From Macrophomina tecta (lineage: Eukaryota > Ascomycota > Dothideomycetes > Botryosphaeriales > Botryosphaeriaceae), in NCBI GenBank assembly GCA_024180945.1, contig JAKSGN010000007.1, positions 1,550,001 through 1,614,000 on the forward strand: 64,000 nt of DNA, given 5' to 3'. A model generated the notes under the pieces. The model was given only the letters and a program-made list of their open reading frames with translations. It was not told where the DNA came from and ran no database searches. The position numbers were made by a program, and so were the translations under genes. Below, piece by piece: positions 1 through 10,628 of the stretch (position 1 is its first letter; each line of letters opens with the position of its first letter).

Positions 1-2290
1 CGTAGTCTCCACCGACGGACTTTGCGGGGGAGACTCTGGCCTTACGTGCATGAGCTCCCTGTTCGGCAACTGCTGCAGCAAGAACGGCTTCTGTGGGGCT
101 ACAGCAGAATACTGTGGCGATGGCTGTCAGCTAGAGTTCGGTATCTGCGAGAAGACTGAAGGCACGGTATCTCAAGACGGAACCTGTGGTGGTGCTCTTG
201 GATACACCTGCGAGGGCTCCAAGTTCGGAGAGTGCTGCAGTCAGTACGGCTACTGCGGATCCACGGGCGCATATTGCAACGACGGATGCCGAGCGGATCA
301 CGGCAAGTGTAACGCGGGACTTCAGGCACGACAAGAGTATGCTGCTCCGTCATTGGCGACTTCAAGCGCCGTGGCGCAGCCGTCGTCACCGCCAGCCAAC
401 GGCAAGCCAACTCCGGGCCAAGGTGGATCTACATGCTCGGCAAAACGATCCACCTCGTTGCTGGCCTCTCGGACGGACTCCTGCGTTCGCTGCGAGGGAC
501 AGCCTGGAGACGATCAGTTCTGCGGCTACGATATCCATACCGATTACTACAAGCATGTTCCAAAGACCTGCAGGACCGTTGAATATACCCTGGAGATTAC
601 GAATCAGACGATCGCCCCCGACGGGATCCCCAGAATTGCCTTGCTGGTGAACGGCCAGATGCCAGGTCCGACCATCGAGGCGAACTGGGGCGACACGGTG
701 AAGGTGACGGTCATCAACAAGATGCAGGACAACGGAACGACAATCCATTTTCATGGTATCCGGCATCACCTCACAAATCAGTACGATGGTGTGCCATCCG
801 TCACTCAGTGCCCAATCCCGCCTGGCGAATCGATGACTTACGTCTTTGTTGCTGAGTCTTACGGATCGTCATGGTATCATTCCCACTTCGCTATCCAGAC
901 TTGGGAGGGCGTCTTCGGCCCGGTTGTAATCCACGGACCGAGCAGCCCCGAAAGACAGTATGACGTCGACGCTGGCCACATCATGCTTCAGGACTGGAGT
1001 CACTGGACTGTTGATTCACAGTTCCACCTGGCACAGGACGCGACTCCCGGTCACAACGGAGGCGCGCGTGTTATGGACAATGGTCTCATCAATGGCAAGA
1101 ATACGTGGGGAAGAGATGGTTCGTATAACCAGACGGGTGAGCGGTTCAAGATGACGGTGACCAAGGGCAAGTCATACTTGCTGCGCGTCATCAATGTGTC
1201 GATTCAATCTACTTTCAAATTCCATATTGACGGTAAGTTTTCATTCCGGGCGGCCGTGGACTTCGTGGTGATACAGTATACTAATTGTGCATTAGGGCAC
1301 TCTTTCACGGTCATCTCGACCGATTTCACGCCTATTGTTCCATATGATACCAAGATACTTAATATTAATATTGGTGGGCGCTGCATTTGACCCAGAACAC
1401 GAATCACCTGCTAAAGGTAATACCAGGCGAACGCTACGATATAATTGTCCATGCCGACCAAGAAGTTGGCGACTATTGGATGCGCTCCGACAACCAGAAC
1501 ACCTGCGCCGGTGTCAAGCAAGCCCTCGACATCAAAGGCATATTCAGCTACGAAGGCTCCAGAGGAGGCACCCCCGCGACCGTCTCCCAAACTTACACCA
1601 CCGAATGCACTGACGAAAACCACTCCCTGCACGTACCGATCGTGCCGTTCGACGTCTCGGAGCCGGATGTGCAATTCTACGGCGACGTGACGGTCGAACA
1701 GCCCGACAACATCTTCCGATGGTACATCTCGGGCAACACGTTCAACGCGCACTGGGATGACCCGACGGTGCTCGGCATTCTTGACAACGGCGAGCCTCCC
1801 AACTACAGCGGCGACCTGCTTATCAACGCGCCCAACGAGGGCGAGTGGGTCTACGTCGTCGTCGAGAGCGATATCGCCTTGCCGCATCCGCTTCACCTGC
1901 ACGGCCATGTACGTCACTGGCCCTTCCCCCCGAAACGTGAGTGCTCGCTGACCATTGCTACAGGACTTCTTTATCCTCGCAACCGGCACCGGCCGCTACG
2001 ATGCGAGCGTCCCACTCCGCCTGCAGAATCCGTCCCGCCGTGACACGGTTCTCATGCCCGGCGCAGGCTTCGTCGTCGGCGCGTTCAAGGCGGAAAACCC
2101 GGGCGCCTGGCTCATGCATTGCCACATCGGCTGGCACTCGGCCATGGGCTTCGCCGCGCAGGTCGTAGAGCTGGTCGACCAGATTCCGCAAACCTGGGAT
2201 GATGGCGGCTGTGAGCTAAAGGACATGTGCGCGGCGTGGAGCGCGTGGGCGGACGCGAGAGGGTTGGTTGCTGGGGATTCAGGGGTGTAG
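1..2290 (+). CDS. Laccase-type multicopper oxidase with N-terminal chitin-binding (CBM18) modules, 5' end outside window
   Basis: The model joins 1-1232, 1296-1373, 1427-1908 and 1964-2290. The reading frame is open from base 2, so the start codon and any signal peptide lie upstream. Two cysteine-rich hevein-like modules come first (about residues 5-50 and 59-103), both with the CCS.(N/Q)G(F/Y)CG core. A Ser/Pro-rich linker follows, then three cupredoxin domains. All four copper-ligand motifs are visible: HFHG, WYHSH, HPLHLHGH and HCHIGWHSAMGF. Phe sits at the type-1 copper axial position. The family oxidises phenols and similar substrates with O2 and is normally secreted. The chitin-binding part suggests attachment to a fungal or arthropod wall (inference). 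Splicing gives NINIG-ERYDII and LHLHGH-DFFILATG across the junctions, which matches the family. The enzyme assignment is firm. The number of chitin-binding modules is unknown because the gene runs off the window. Confidence 0.93.
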
Positions 2291-2815
2291 AGTGGTGATG
2301 TTCTTGAATGATAATTGTAATGTGTTAAGGTTTTGCCGTGATTTCGGCGTCCAGTCATCTTGAAAAATACCAACGTACAGCTTGCTTGTAGATTTGTAAA
2401 TGTTTTTCCATATTGACGAGGAGTGACGCTATCCAGATAGTGGACAGTCGAGAACCAAATTTCCTCAATGGGAATAGACCCTGTCGATCAGCCAAGCCCG
2501 TATGACTCGCGTAGTTTTTGCGGACCCCCGAGCTCACGGACGCAGGTTGAACAACTCTCCTCCACCTGTTTCTCCCTGCCCGCCTGTCGCACCGCCAAAC
2601 ACCACTGGACGCGCCCACAGACTCCACGGCCGGCTGACTCTCCTTTCAGCCCATCGCTCTGCCCCAACCGATCGCTAGCCGCGACTTGTTCAGCCTTCCC
2701 CGCCCAAGGCTATGCCGCAGCAGTGACAACCCGAGGCCGCGCAAGCAACCATAACCCTACGCTGCCCACCGCACCATCTTCTCCGAATTCCCGCCCACAA
2801 CACCGCGCCGCGCCA
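2291..2815. other. Intergenic region between laccase and transporter
   Basis: No gene is seen. An open frame runs into the next gene from 2468, but it is low-complexity Pro/Ser/Arg sequence with no similarity I recognise. It is probably 5' leader. Confidence 0.5.
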
Positions 2816-4460
2816 ATGGACTCCTCATCCACCCATCTCCGCACCACCTCCGCCGGCTCTGCCAATGAGCTCGCTCCCGCCGTCCCCCTCGTCGACCTCT
2901 CCTCGTCCTCGCGCACGCCGTCACCCTACCCGCGCTCGCGTGGCAGCGCCGCGACGTCTGAGGACGAAGACGACTTCGATTACGAGCCGGCAGCGTCGCT
3001 CGTGCGGCCGCTCGTCGCAGACGACATTGGCCGAGCAGGCGGCGGCGGCGGCGGCGGCTGGCAGAAGGTGGTGAGGGGCGGACTGGGGAATTTCTTCTTC
3101 GGGACGTGGTTGGGGTGGCAGGTTTATGTGGGGCTGCTGGTGTTTTGGGTGGCCGGGTCCGGGTTCGGACTGCTGTTGATGAATCGATTTGTTCTGTTGA
3201 GTGGGTTGCCCCTGGTTCCCCTTGATGTGTGGTGGATGGTTTTTTTTTTTTTTTTTTTTCGTTTTTCTTTGTTTGGGCCAAAGGCTAATGTTTTGCGGGT
3301 GCTACAGCTGGCGTGTACAAATTCCCGTATCCGTTGACGGCGACATGGATACAGTTGGCGCTGGCGCACGTGCTGCTGATTGGGTTCGCGGGCTTGACGA
3401 GGGTGCTGTCGAAGCCGCTGCAGAAGCTGGGCCTGGGTGCGGTTGTGGCGCCCTCGGCGCCGTTGTCGTGCGGGCAGGGGTTTAGGGGCCCGGCGAAGGC
3501 GCATGGTTTGTTGGCGGGCTTGTTGCGCTTGGTTTCGGGCGGGAGTGGAGGTATCGCTGGAGGTGGCATTTTCGAGTTCGAGTGGCCCGTTGCGAAGCAT
3601 GTTCTCCCGCTAGCTGTGGTTTTCATGGCTAAGGTGGTGTTGAGCAACATCTCTTTTGCGTAAGTTCTTCGAGCCATTGACGGAAGGCTGTTTACTGACT
3701 GTATGCTAGGTACTCCGCCCAAGAGACGTACACCCTCGCCCGTATTGGCGTGGTGCCCATTGCGCTGCTCCTCGCCTCGACCTCCTCTCGCCCTGCTGCC
3801 TCAGTAAACTCCGTCTCGACTCAGTCCTCTGCTCTCACGGCAGCATTCAGCCTGTTGGTCGCCTGTATCCGTCCTGGTGTGCGCGTCACTTGGGAGAGCA
3901 TCCTTGCCGGCGTCTTCTCGTCTCTCTTCGTCAGCGTCTACCCCATCCTGCTCCTCCGCACCTACCGTACCCTTGTGAACGACATGGTCCCGCAAGGTGA
4001 CGTCCTTACCGGCTTCACCTCCACTCCCGGTGCCGAAGAGTCCATGTCCGGCAGCCGTGAAGAGACGCGTGCGTATTGGCGTACGCTGCACTACACCTCC
4101 CTCCTCACCCTCATCATTCTCACCCCGATCGTTGTGCTCTCGGGCGAGCTCGGCAACATCCACCACAACTGCTACTTCCTCGACGTCCCATTCTTTTGGT
4201 TCCTGACCGTTTGTGGTGGCATCGGTGCATGGGCCGTCTTTTCAAGCACGCTGTTGCTGACCAAGGCGACAAGCCCGCTGACTGTGAGCTTTATCAGTGT
4301 GCCCAGGGGCGCGTTCCAGCTCATGTGTCTAAACAAGTTCAAGATGCCTGTGCACAGCTGGCTCGGCGTGAGTTTCTGCTGGGTGGCTAGTGCTTGGTTC
4401 CTTGTTGCAAGGAGAGACGAAGGCAGGGCATTGGATAGGTTGAGGTTGGAGGGCCGTTGA
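2816..4460 (+). CDS. Drug/metabolite-superfamily transporter, triose-phosphate/nucleotide-sugar (SLC35-like) type
   Basis: Exons are 2816-3200, 3308-3659 and 3710-4460, giving 495 aa. The start at 2816 has a good context (cgccaATGg) and opens a Ser-rich, acidic cytosolic tail. The membrane core then shows about ten hydrophobic segments. Family hallmarks are visible: LLLMNRFVLLTGVYKFPYP in the first repeat, KVVLSNISFAYSAQETYTLARIG in the middle, and LTVSFISVPRG near the end. Members exchange nucleotide sugars or phosphorylated compounds across Golgi/ER membranes. The substrate cannot be read from sequence. Intron 1 contains a T20 tract. A loop insertion rich in Ser/Gly separates the halves. 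Confidence 0.85.
3240..3259 (+). repeat. Poly-T tract inside transporter intron 1
   Basis: Twenty consecutive T lie between the donor at 3201 and the acceptor ending at 3307. The tract may act as an extended polypyrimidine run, although it is far from the acceptor. Confidence 0.9.
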
Positions 4461-4788
4461 TCATGGAAGGTGATCGGAGCATATGGAGGCGTTGTATAGA
4501 CTGTCAAATATTGTAATGATAGCTGCGTAAGAGATGCTTTATGATTCGCCGAAGACTAGAATTAGACCTGCATATAATTCTTTGACTACGTGTAACCCTC
4601 GAATACCAAATTCTGATACCCTTGATGGAGCCCACGGCTGGGTCGATGCCTCAGGCCACATTGTTGCCCCGCAGTGCCCCACCAATGACGCAGCTTATGC
4701 TCCAACCCCTCACCACTTCACCTCCTCCGCTGGATCGTGAGGGAAACAACAATTCAACGCATCAATTGAAGCCCAATAAGTCAGACCC
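4461..4788. other. Intergenic region
   Basis: No gene is seen. The frame from 4622 that joins the next gene reads through its intron and is not needed. Confidence 0.5.
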
Positions 4789-6007
4789 ATGCCTTCCCCT
4801 CAGAAACTCCGTGTCGGCATTATCGGCGCCGGCGAAGTCGCTCAGGTACGCATCACCCTTCGCTCATCCCCACCCAACAATCACACACTCACTTGCCCAA
4901 ACTTTTCTAACCATCTCACCAAGAAAACAGGTCATCCACCTCCCTGTGCTCGCTCTCCTCTCCCACCTCTACACCGTCACCGCCATCTGCGACGTCTCCG
5001 CCACCACCGCCACCTTCGCCGCCACCAAATTCCACATCCCGACCTCGACCACGCAACCCGACGACGTCATCGCCTCGCCCGACGTCGACGTCGTCTTTAT
5101 CCTCACCTCGGACGAGTTTCACGCGCTCTACGCCCTGCGCGCCCTCGAGGCCCGCAAGCGCGTCTTCATCGAAAAGCCGCTCACCCTCTCGCTGCCCGCC
5201 GCCCAGCGCATCGTCGACGCCGACGCCGCCGCGGGCGGGGGCCGCGTCTTCGTGGGCTATATGCGGAGATATGCGCCGAGCTTCGTGGAGACGTTCAAGC
5301 GGGAGGTCGAGAGCGCGGGCGAGATCTTGTATGCAAGGGTCAGGGACTTTAGCGGGCCGAACAAGACGTTTGTCGACCAGTCGGGCACGTTTCAGTTGAA
5401 GGGGTACACGCAGGATGTGCCGGCGGCTGCGGGCGCGGAGAGGGAGAGCTTGCTGAAGGAGTTGTTGGGCGAGGCGTTCGCCGGGAGGGAGGTCACGAGT
5501 GAGAGGCAGGAGATGTGCAGGTTTTTGGGGAGTCTGGGCAGCCATGATATTTCGCTGATGCGGGAGGTGTTGGGCTTCCCGGAGAGGGTGGATGGCGTGA
5601 GTGCGAATCATCCGTTCTATAGCGCTATTTTGGCGTTTAAGAACAAGGAGAGCTTGGGGGGCAGGCCGTTTGCGGTGACGTATGAGAGTGGGATTGATGA
5701 GGTGCCGGTGTTTGATGCGCATTTGGCCGTGTATGGGCGGAAGAAGAGGATCGAGATCAGGTACGATTCGCCGTTTGTAAAGGGGCTGCCGATCAGGGTC
5801 AAGGTGGATGAGGTGAGTGAGCATGGCGAGATTGTGAGTAGAGAGGTGCTGGCGAGCTATGAGGATGCGTATACGGCGGAGTTGAGGGAGATGCATGCGT
5901 GCTTCACGGAGGGAAAGAAGGTCAAGACGACGCCGGCGGATGCGATGGAAGATTTGAGGCTGTTTGATATGATATTCCAGAAGTACGACGAGAGGGTCAA
6001 GGCATGA
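4789..6007 (+). CDS. Gfo/Idh/MocA-family NAD(P)-dependent oxidoreductase
   Basis: Exons are 4789-4845 and 4931-6007, giving 377 aa. The 19-codon first exon carries the Rossmann glycine motif GIIGAGEVAQ, and splicing adds VIHLPVLALL directly after it, as expected in the family. A nucleotide-binding beta-sheet run (DVDVVFILTS) and the signature EKP (FIEKPLTLSL) follow. The C-terminal half is the alpha/beta substrate domain, with SLGSHDISLMREVLG and a glycine-poor edge strand region. Family members oxidise or reduce sugars, inositols and related cyclic compounds. The substrate is not predictable here. Length is normal for the family and no lesions are seen. A longer open frame from 4622 skips the true first exon and lacks the Rossmann start, so 4789 was chosen. 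Confidence 0.92.
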
Positions 6008-6715
6008 GTGGAAAATGAAGTGCACCGGAAAGTTCCTAAGACGATATCCGGAAGAATTCAGGCGGTAACCGTTCCCTTTCTGGTAGACCTGAGGCAAAAT
6101 AACAAATATTATCGAGGCCTTTATCTTAAACGTTTCTTATGCACGGAGCGAGATGATTGGAATTTCGGACATGCTCATACCATGGCACTGCCGTGATATT
6201 GCTTGCAGATAAAGAGTCTGACCAGTCATTCATATGTAAAGGTATGATATCATTGATGAAGCTTGCATAGGGCTGGGTGTTCTACTCCCTTCGAATACGT
6301 TTTTTCTTACATAAACCTCATTGGCCTGATTGGTCTGCGCACCAGGAGTATTAAATCCACGTGTGACACCGTCAGAGAAAAAACAACGCAAAACAGTCGG
6401 CCTGGACCCAAAGAGTAGTTCAGTGATTTCAAAGCCTTTCTCTTCTTCTTCTTCTTCTTCTTCTTCTTCTTCTTCTTCTTCTTCTTCTTTGATTTTTTCG
6501 GATCAGAAGCTCAGCTGGGTGACCCACCCCATTCTACCCTCACCGGCACATTTGACACTTAGGCTGACTATGCTAGTGCCCCGCTTCAGGGCCACATAAC
6601 TGCCGCGTGAGACTTGCAAGTCAGCCTGCCTTGCGACTGGAACATCCTCGGTTTCATTTGAACATTCACATCTCTTATCGCAATATCGGCTATTGTTACA
6701 CTTTGACTTCAGAAA
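6008..6715. other. Intergenic region with trinucleotide microsatellite
   Basis: No gene is seen. A TTC/CTT microsatellite lies inside it and creates a spurious Ser-rich reading frame at 6330-6599. Confidence 0.55.
6441..6489 (+). repeat. (TTC)n microsatellite, about 16 units
   Basis: An uninterrupted TCT/TTC trinucleotide run, probably length-variable between strains. Confidence 0.95.
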
Positions 6716-8411
6716 ATGGACCTTCACGCTTCACATGCAATTCAGGACTGCCCAGGCAGCAGATGCATGTACTATCCAAGCCTCGCCGGCACGCTTACTT
6801 CGGACAAGCTCATCGACGAGTGGAGCGATCGGGATGCTCCGACGACCTCTGGCTATACTGAACTGTTCCATCGGCATTGCAACAGATGTGTCAGGGTCGA
6901 GGCCGAAGGGAGTTGTTTGTGTGCCTTCTGCGAACACCTCAGGCTTCGCCATCTCTTTGTTTGGCTAAGAGAGCGTGACTTAGGACAGTATCTAGTCATT
7001 AATGTGGGCCGGCTTTCCGAGATTCGACGTCGAACAGCCTTCACATTTTGCAATATGGTTGCCAACATCGTTTTCTGATCCCCAGGCATTTGATCATGAT
7101 AACGTACTGGCACGCTATTGTATCGGTGCCTTTCACCACCTAAAGGAATATTTTCCGGAAGAGAGCGAAACCCCTGAGCAGTTATTCTTTCAGGGAGATC
7201 TGAATGACTCAGAGGGGTATAGCGCTCATATCGCCTATGCGCGGGTGAAAGCTCTACCAACAACACTATCTGACGATTATCCTCGGCCGTCCAGCAGAGA
7301 TAGCCACGCCAGCCGATATGCGGACTTCTCGAAGGCAAGATCGTGACTGGAGGATTGCTTCACTGATCATGATCATTCTCTCTAAGGTTATGGTGAATCC
7401 GCATCAAAGCTTCCTAGAGATGCTAACTTGATTAATGTACGTCAAGAATGCCTTGTACGAGCGCCAAAAACTCCGAGAGTTGCGACTCTGAGTTATGTAT
7501 GGGGACCCACAACTGGCGAGGAACTCCAGACCGTCAAATCAAATAAGAACGAGCTGAGTCAACGAGGAGGACTGTGCCTTCAACGTGTAACCAGGACGAT
7601 ATCAGATACCATGATCGTATGTCAGGAGCTGCGCGTACCATACTTGTGGGCTGATCGCTTTTGCATCGTACAAGATGACGAATCCCAGAAGCACGATCAA
7701 ATTCAGGTTTTGAGTATTATCTATTCCACCGCGGATTCCACAATATGCGCCACCGACGCTACAGACACATCCGAAACATGATCCTCGCCAACATATGCTT
7801 GCAGCATGGTCGAGCTGCATCGAGTGCCATCCCCCACGGGGCCTACAGTTGGGGCCCCCGCCGACCTGTACGCGGAGCGAGTTAGCTGAACGATGGCCCA
7901 TCTATGAAGAATTCTGGAGAGAAGCGCATGGGGTTGGGGGCTTTCCAATAACGGACGCTATTGCCAGGAATCTGGGTGATAGCATAGGAAAGGTCGTAGT
8001 CCGGACCTCAGTGGCTAGTCTAGGGATCTTCAGAAAATCCTGGCCCGCGTCCAGCCCCAGATGTACCAACCCTACTTCTATCTATTAGATATACACGGCC
8101 ATTGCATCGGGGCCTGCAAAATAGCAGAACCGATTGCTCATGCTGAACTGAGAATGACTCGGCCAGGTGCAGGAGCTGGTACAGTCTCTGTATTGGCATT
8201 GTCTGTTACAGAGTCGCTTGGAGACCTTTCGGTCGAAGATGTGGAAGAACGAGAGGGAGACTTGAGCAACGAAAAGCCGCTCGAGAGGTATTATGCCCTT
8301 GTTTCGGCTACTGAGAAATCAGATTCGCTGATCATTAAGCAGAAAAAATTTCATTACGGCGAAATATTCGGAAAGCTCTCGAATGCCCAAAAGAAGAGCA
8401 AGGCCAGATAA
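6716..8411 (+). pseudogene. Decayed HET-domain (heterokaryon incompatibility) gene
   Basis: Pieces of a HET protein lie in order but in different frames with stops between them. An N-terminal piece (6716-7078) has a CAFCEHLRLRHLFVWL / VNVGRLSEIRRR segment typical of the region before the domain. The HET core (7428-7781) has PRVATLSYVWGP, ITISDTMIVCQEL-like spacing, and LWADRFCIVQDDESQKHDQI followed by a decayed IYS.A..TICA. A fragment at 7795-8088 has RWPIYEEFWREAHG, and a C-terminal piece lies at 8061-8411. Several short introns might join some fragments. I could not find splice sites that restore a full protein, and the core stops right after TICATDATD. In the family the HET domain triggers cell death after fusion of unlike strains. 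Call of HET origin is strong; pseudogene status is moderately supported. Confidence 0.62.
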
Positions 8412-8860
8412 CAAACGCCTACCAATAACCTGCCTCGATAGCGAAGGGAAGCCGCTGGAACACCCCACCTCTATTGATAGTGATGCTTGTCGGGTGGCGC
8501 GGTGAAGTTGCACGCCGTATTGCGCTGGGCCAAGTCCTATTGGCACGATGGGAGGCCTGCAAACCGACATTCCAGATATTGTGCTAGAGTGAAGGATAGG
8601 GCTGAATCTGAAGCAATTGTGGAAAATTAGAGGAAATCGGGTTTGACATCGTCTACAGATATGAAACTGGTGTAACTCAATGAAAGAGTTCCTGCGCCGC
8701 ATACTCACTTGTTCTGCGCCGAGCGACGCCAACCGCATCTGCATGTTTCAGGTACACTCAATATATTTCCAGAACTAACCACTCCCGAAAGTACCCGTAG
8801 TTCATGCGAGGAAAAAACAAGCTGCATGACACAGCAAGTAACTCTCGATATAAGCACCAT
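8412..8860. other. Intergenic region
   Basis: No gene is seen. It holds the 3' flank of the minus-strand FAH fusion gene. Confidence 0.5.
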
Positions 8861-10628
8861 TTACAACTCCGCTGCTACAGCCTTCGCCACAGCATCTACG
8901 TCCTCTAGCACCAACCACCGTCCAACGCCCGCCACCACCTCAACTCCACCAAAGACCCCTTCCAATTGATCTCCCTTTGCCAGCGCGTCCTCATCCCCTA
9001 CTACAGCCTTCGTCTCCACGCCACAGCCCTCTCTCCGCCCTTGGGTTTTCGCTCCCACCTCCGCCAACCCCAAGCACCACCGCGCATACACATCCGCGCT
9101 CCCACCCTCCAGCGCCATCCCCACCGCCGCGCCCACGACCGCACCGGCCTTAGTCCCCACCTCCTCCCGCACAACCTGCTCCGCCACGGGCCCCACACCC
9201 CTCCGTGCCACCGCCTTCCCGCGGCGCCTGAAAATAGCCTTACGCTCCTCCGACAGCGGCGTAACGACGGGCGCGAGGGCAACGATGCTCGAGAACGCGG
9301 TGCTGGTGGCGGATGCAATCGCAGCAGTGTCGGTGGTGCTGAGGCCGTGCGCGACGAGCGTGGCGGCCTGGATGGCGTGGGCACGAGCGTAGGCGGCCAC
9401 GAGGGCGGGGATATCCAGTGGATCGGCGGGGGAGAGGATGGATGGGTAGGAGAGGAGGTGTATGGCGTGCGTGGAGGAGAGAGTGAGGGCGGCGACCAGG
9501 GGGCGGAGGCTGTTGGAGGAGGCGCCCGGGTGGGGGAGGAAGAGAACGGCGGGGCTGATGGAGGGGGTGCCGAGGAGGGTGGAGTGGAGGGAGGGCGCGG
9601 GGGTGGAGGCGGGCACGCGCGAGAGAGTCGCAGGCGGCGAGGAGGAGACGGTGTTGGTGAGGGTGCCGAGGCCGCTGACGCTGACGGAAATGGTGTCGCC
9701 CGGTTGAAGGTAGACGGGGGGTGTTTTGCCGATGCCGACGCCCGCAGGCTGGTGAAGTCAGTGGTTGTCTGCCCGGGGTTGCGAGTAAGAAGACGACTTA
9801 CTGTTCCGGTTGCGATAACGTCGCCTGGTTGGAGCGTGGTGCCTTCTGATAGTGTTTTGATGAGGAAGGGAATGGAGAAGATCAGGTCCTTCGTCGTGGC
9901 ATCTTGCTGGGGTTGGCCGTTGACTACTGTTTGAACGCGTAGTACCTCGGGCAGGTGTTTGGCCGGCTTTGCAATGGGACCCTGGTAGGCATTAGAGAGA
10001 CCCGAAATTGATGCTATTATGGGGCCAGCGGTACCATGGGGCAGAAGGTGTCACCAGATTTGCCGATGAAAAATTGCTTGTGGTCTCTCTGTCGTTCGCG
10101 CGCAGTGACATCGTTGATGATGGTATAGCCCCATACGTGGTTTAGAGCGTCTTCCTCTTTTACTCTGAACCCTACCTTCCCAATGATGACACCGATTTCT
10201 CCTTCGTAATCCAGAGACTGCGTGAACTCCGGGTGGTGGTAAATGTTGGCTCCAGCGGGTATGATTGAGGTGGCTCGCTTCGTAAAAATCACGGGATGTG
10301 AAGGCACGTCGACCTTATCCGAGCTGTCAAAGCCGGACCTGTTGAACTCCTTGGCATGTTCGTAGTAGTTCTTGCCGACGGCAAGGATGTCGCGGCCACT
10401 GATGGGCGGGAGGATCTCAACTGAAGAAGCCGAAATTGGTTCCTCTTCCTCATCAGCGGTGATCTCATCCTCTCCGACTTGGATGACTTGGTAAAGGTCG
10501 CGGATGGGTGCACCACTCTTGAAGAACAACGGCCGGATCGTGTCATTCTGGAGGTCCAAATGACCGACTCGGGGCCGGAGATCCTCCGAATCAAGGTAGG
10601 AGATGTAGTTGGTAAGCTGGGGTGCCAT
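8861..10628 (-). CDS. Fumarylacetoacetate-hydrolase (FAH) family protein fused to a degenerate alpha/beta-hydrolase domain
   Basis: Exons in transcript order are 10035-10628, 9802-9981 and 8861-9748, giving 553 aa in one frame. Residues about 80-285 are an FAH/acylpyruvase domain. It shows ILAVGKNYYEHAKEF, PVIFTKRATSIIPAG, the metal-binding DYEGEIGVIIG, INDVTARERQ, GKSGDTFCPMGPIA across the first splice, and GDVIATGTPAGVG across the second. Such enzymes cleave C-C bonds in, or decarboxylate, diketo acids using Mg/Mn. The third exon continues without a stop into about 250 residues resembling an alpha/beta hydrolase (AVLFLPHPGASSNSLRPL at the oxyanion region, VVGDEDALAKG, GVGRWLVLED). The expected nucleophile elbow G-H-S-x-G reads AHGLST and the catalytic His of GVGHW is Arg, so the second domain is probably not an active serine hydrolase. 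Codon use there is very GC-rich and Ala-rich. Confidence 0.9.

Noticed and set aside
2468..2815. In-frame N-terminal extension of the transporter from an upstream ATG
   Set aside because: The sequence is low complexity and the ATG at 2816 has a better context and starts a plausible cytosolic tail.
4916..6097. Long minus-strand frame (393 codons)
   Set aside because: Antisense shadow of the Gfo/Idh/MocA gene, with Arg/His/Leu-rich composition.
8966..9934. Long plus-strand frame (322 codons)
   Set aside because: Antisense to the FAH fusion gene; Gly/Arg-rich low-complexity product.
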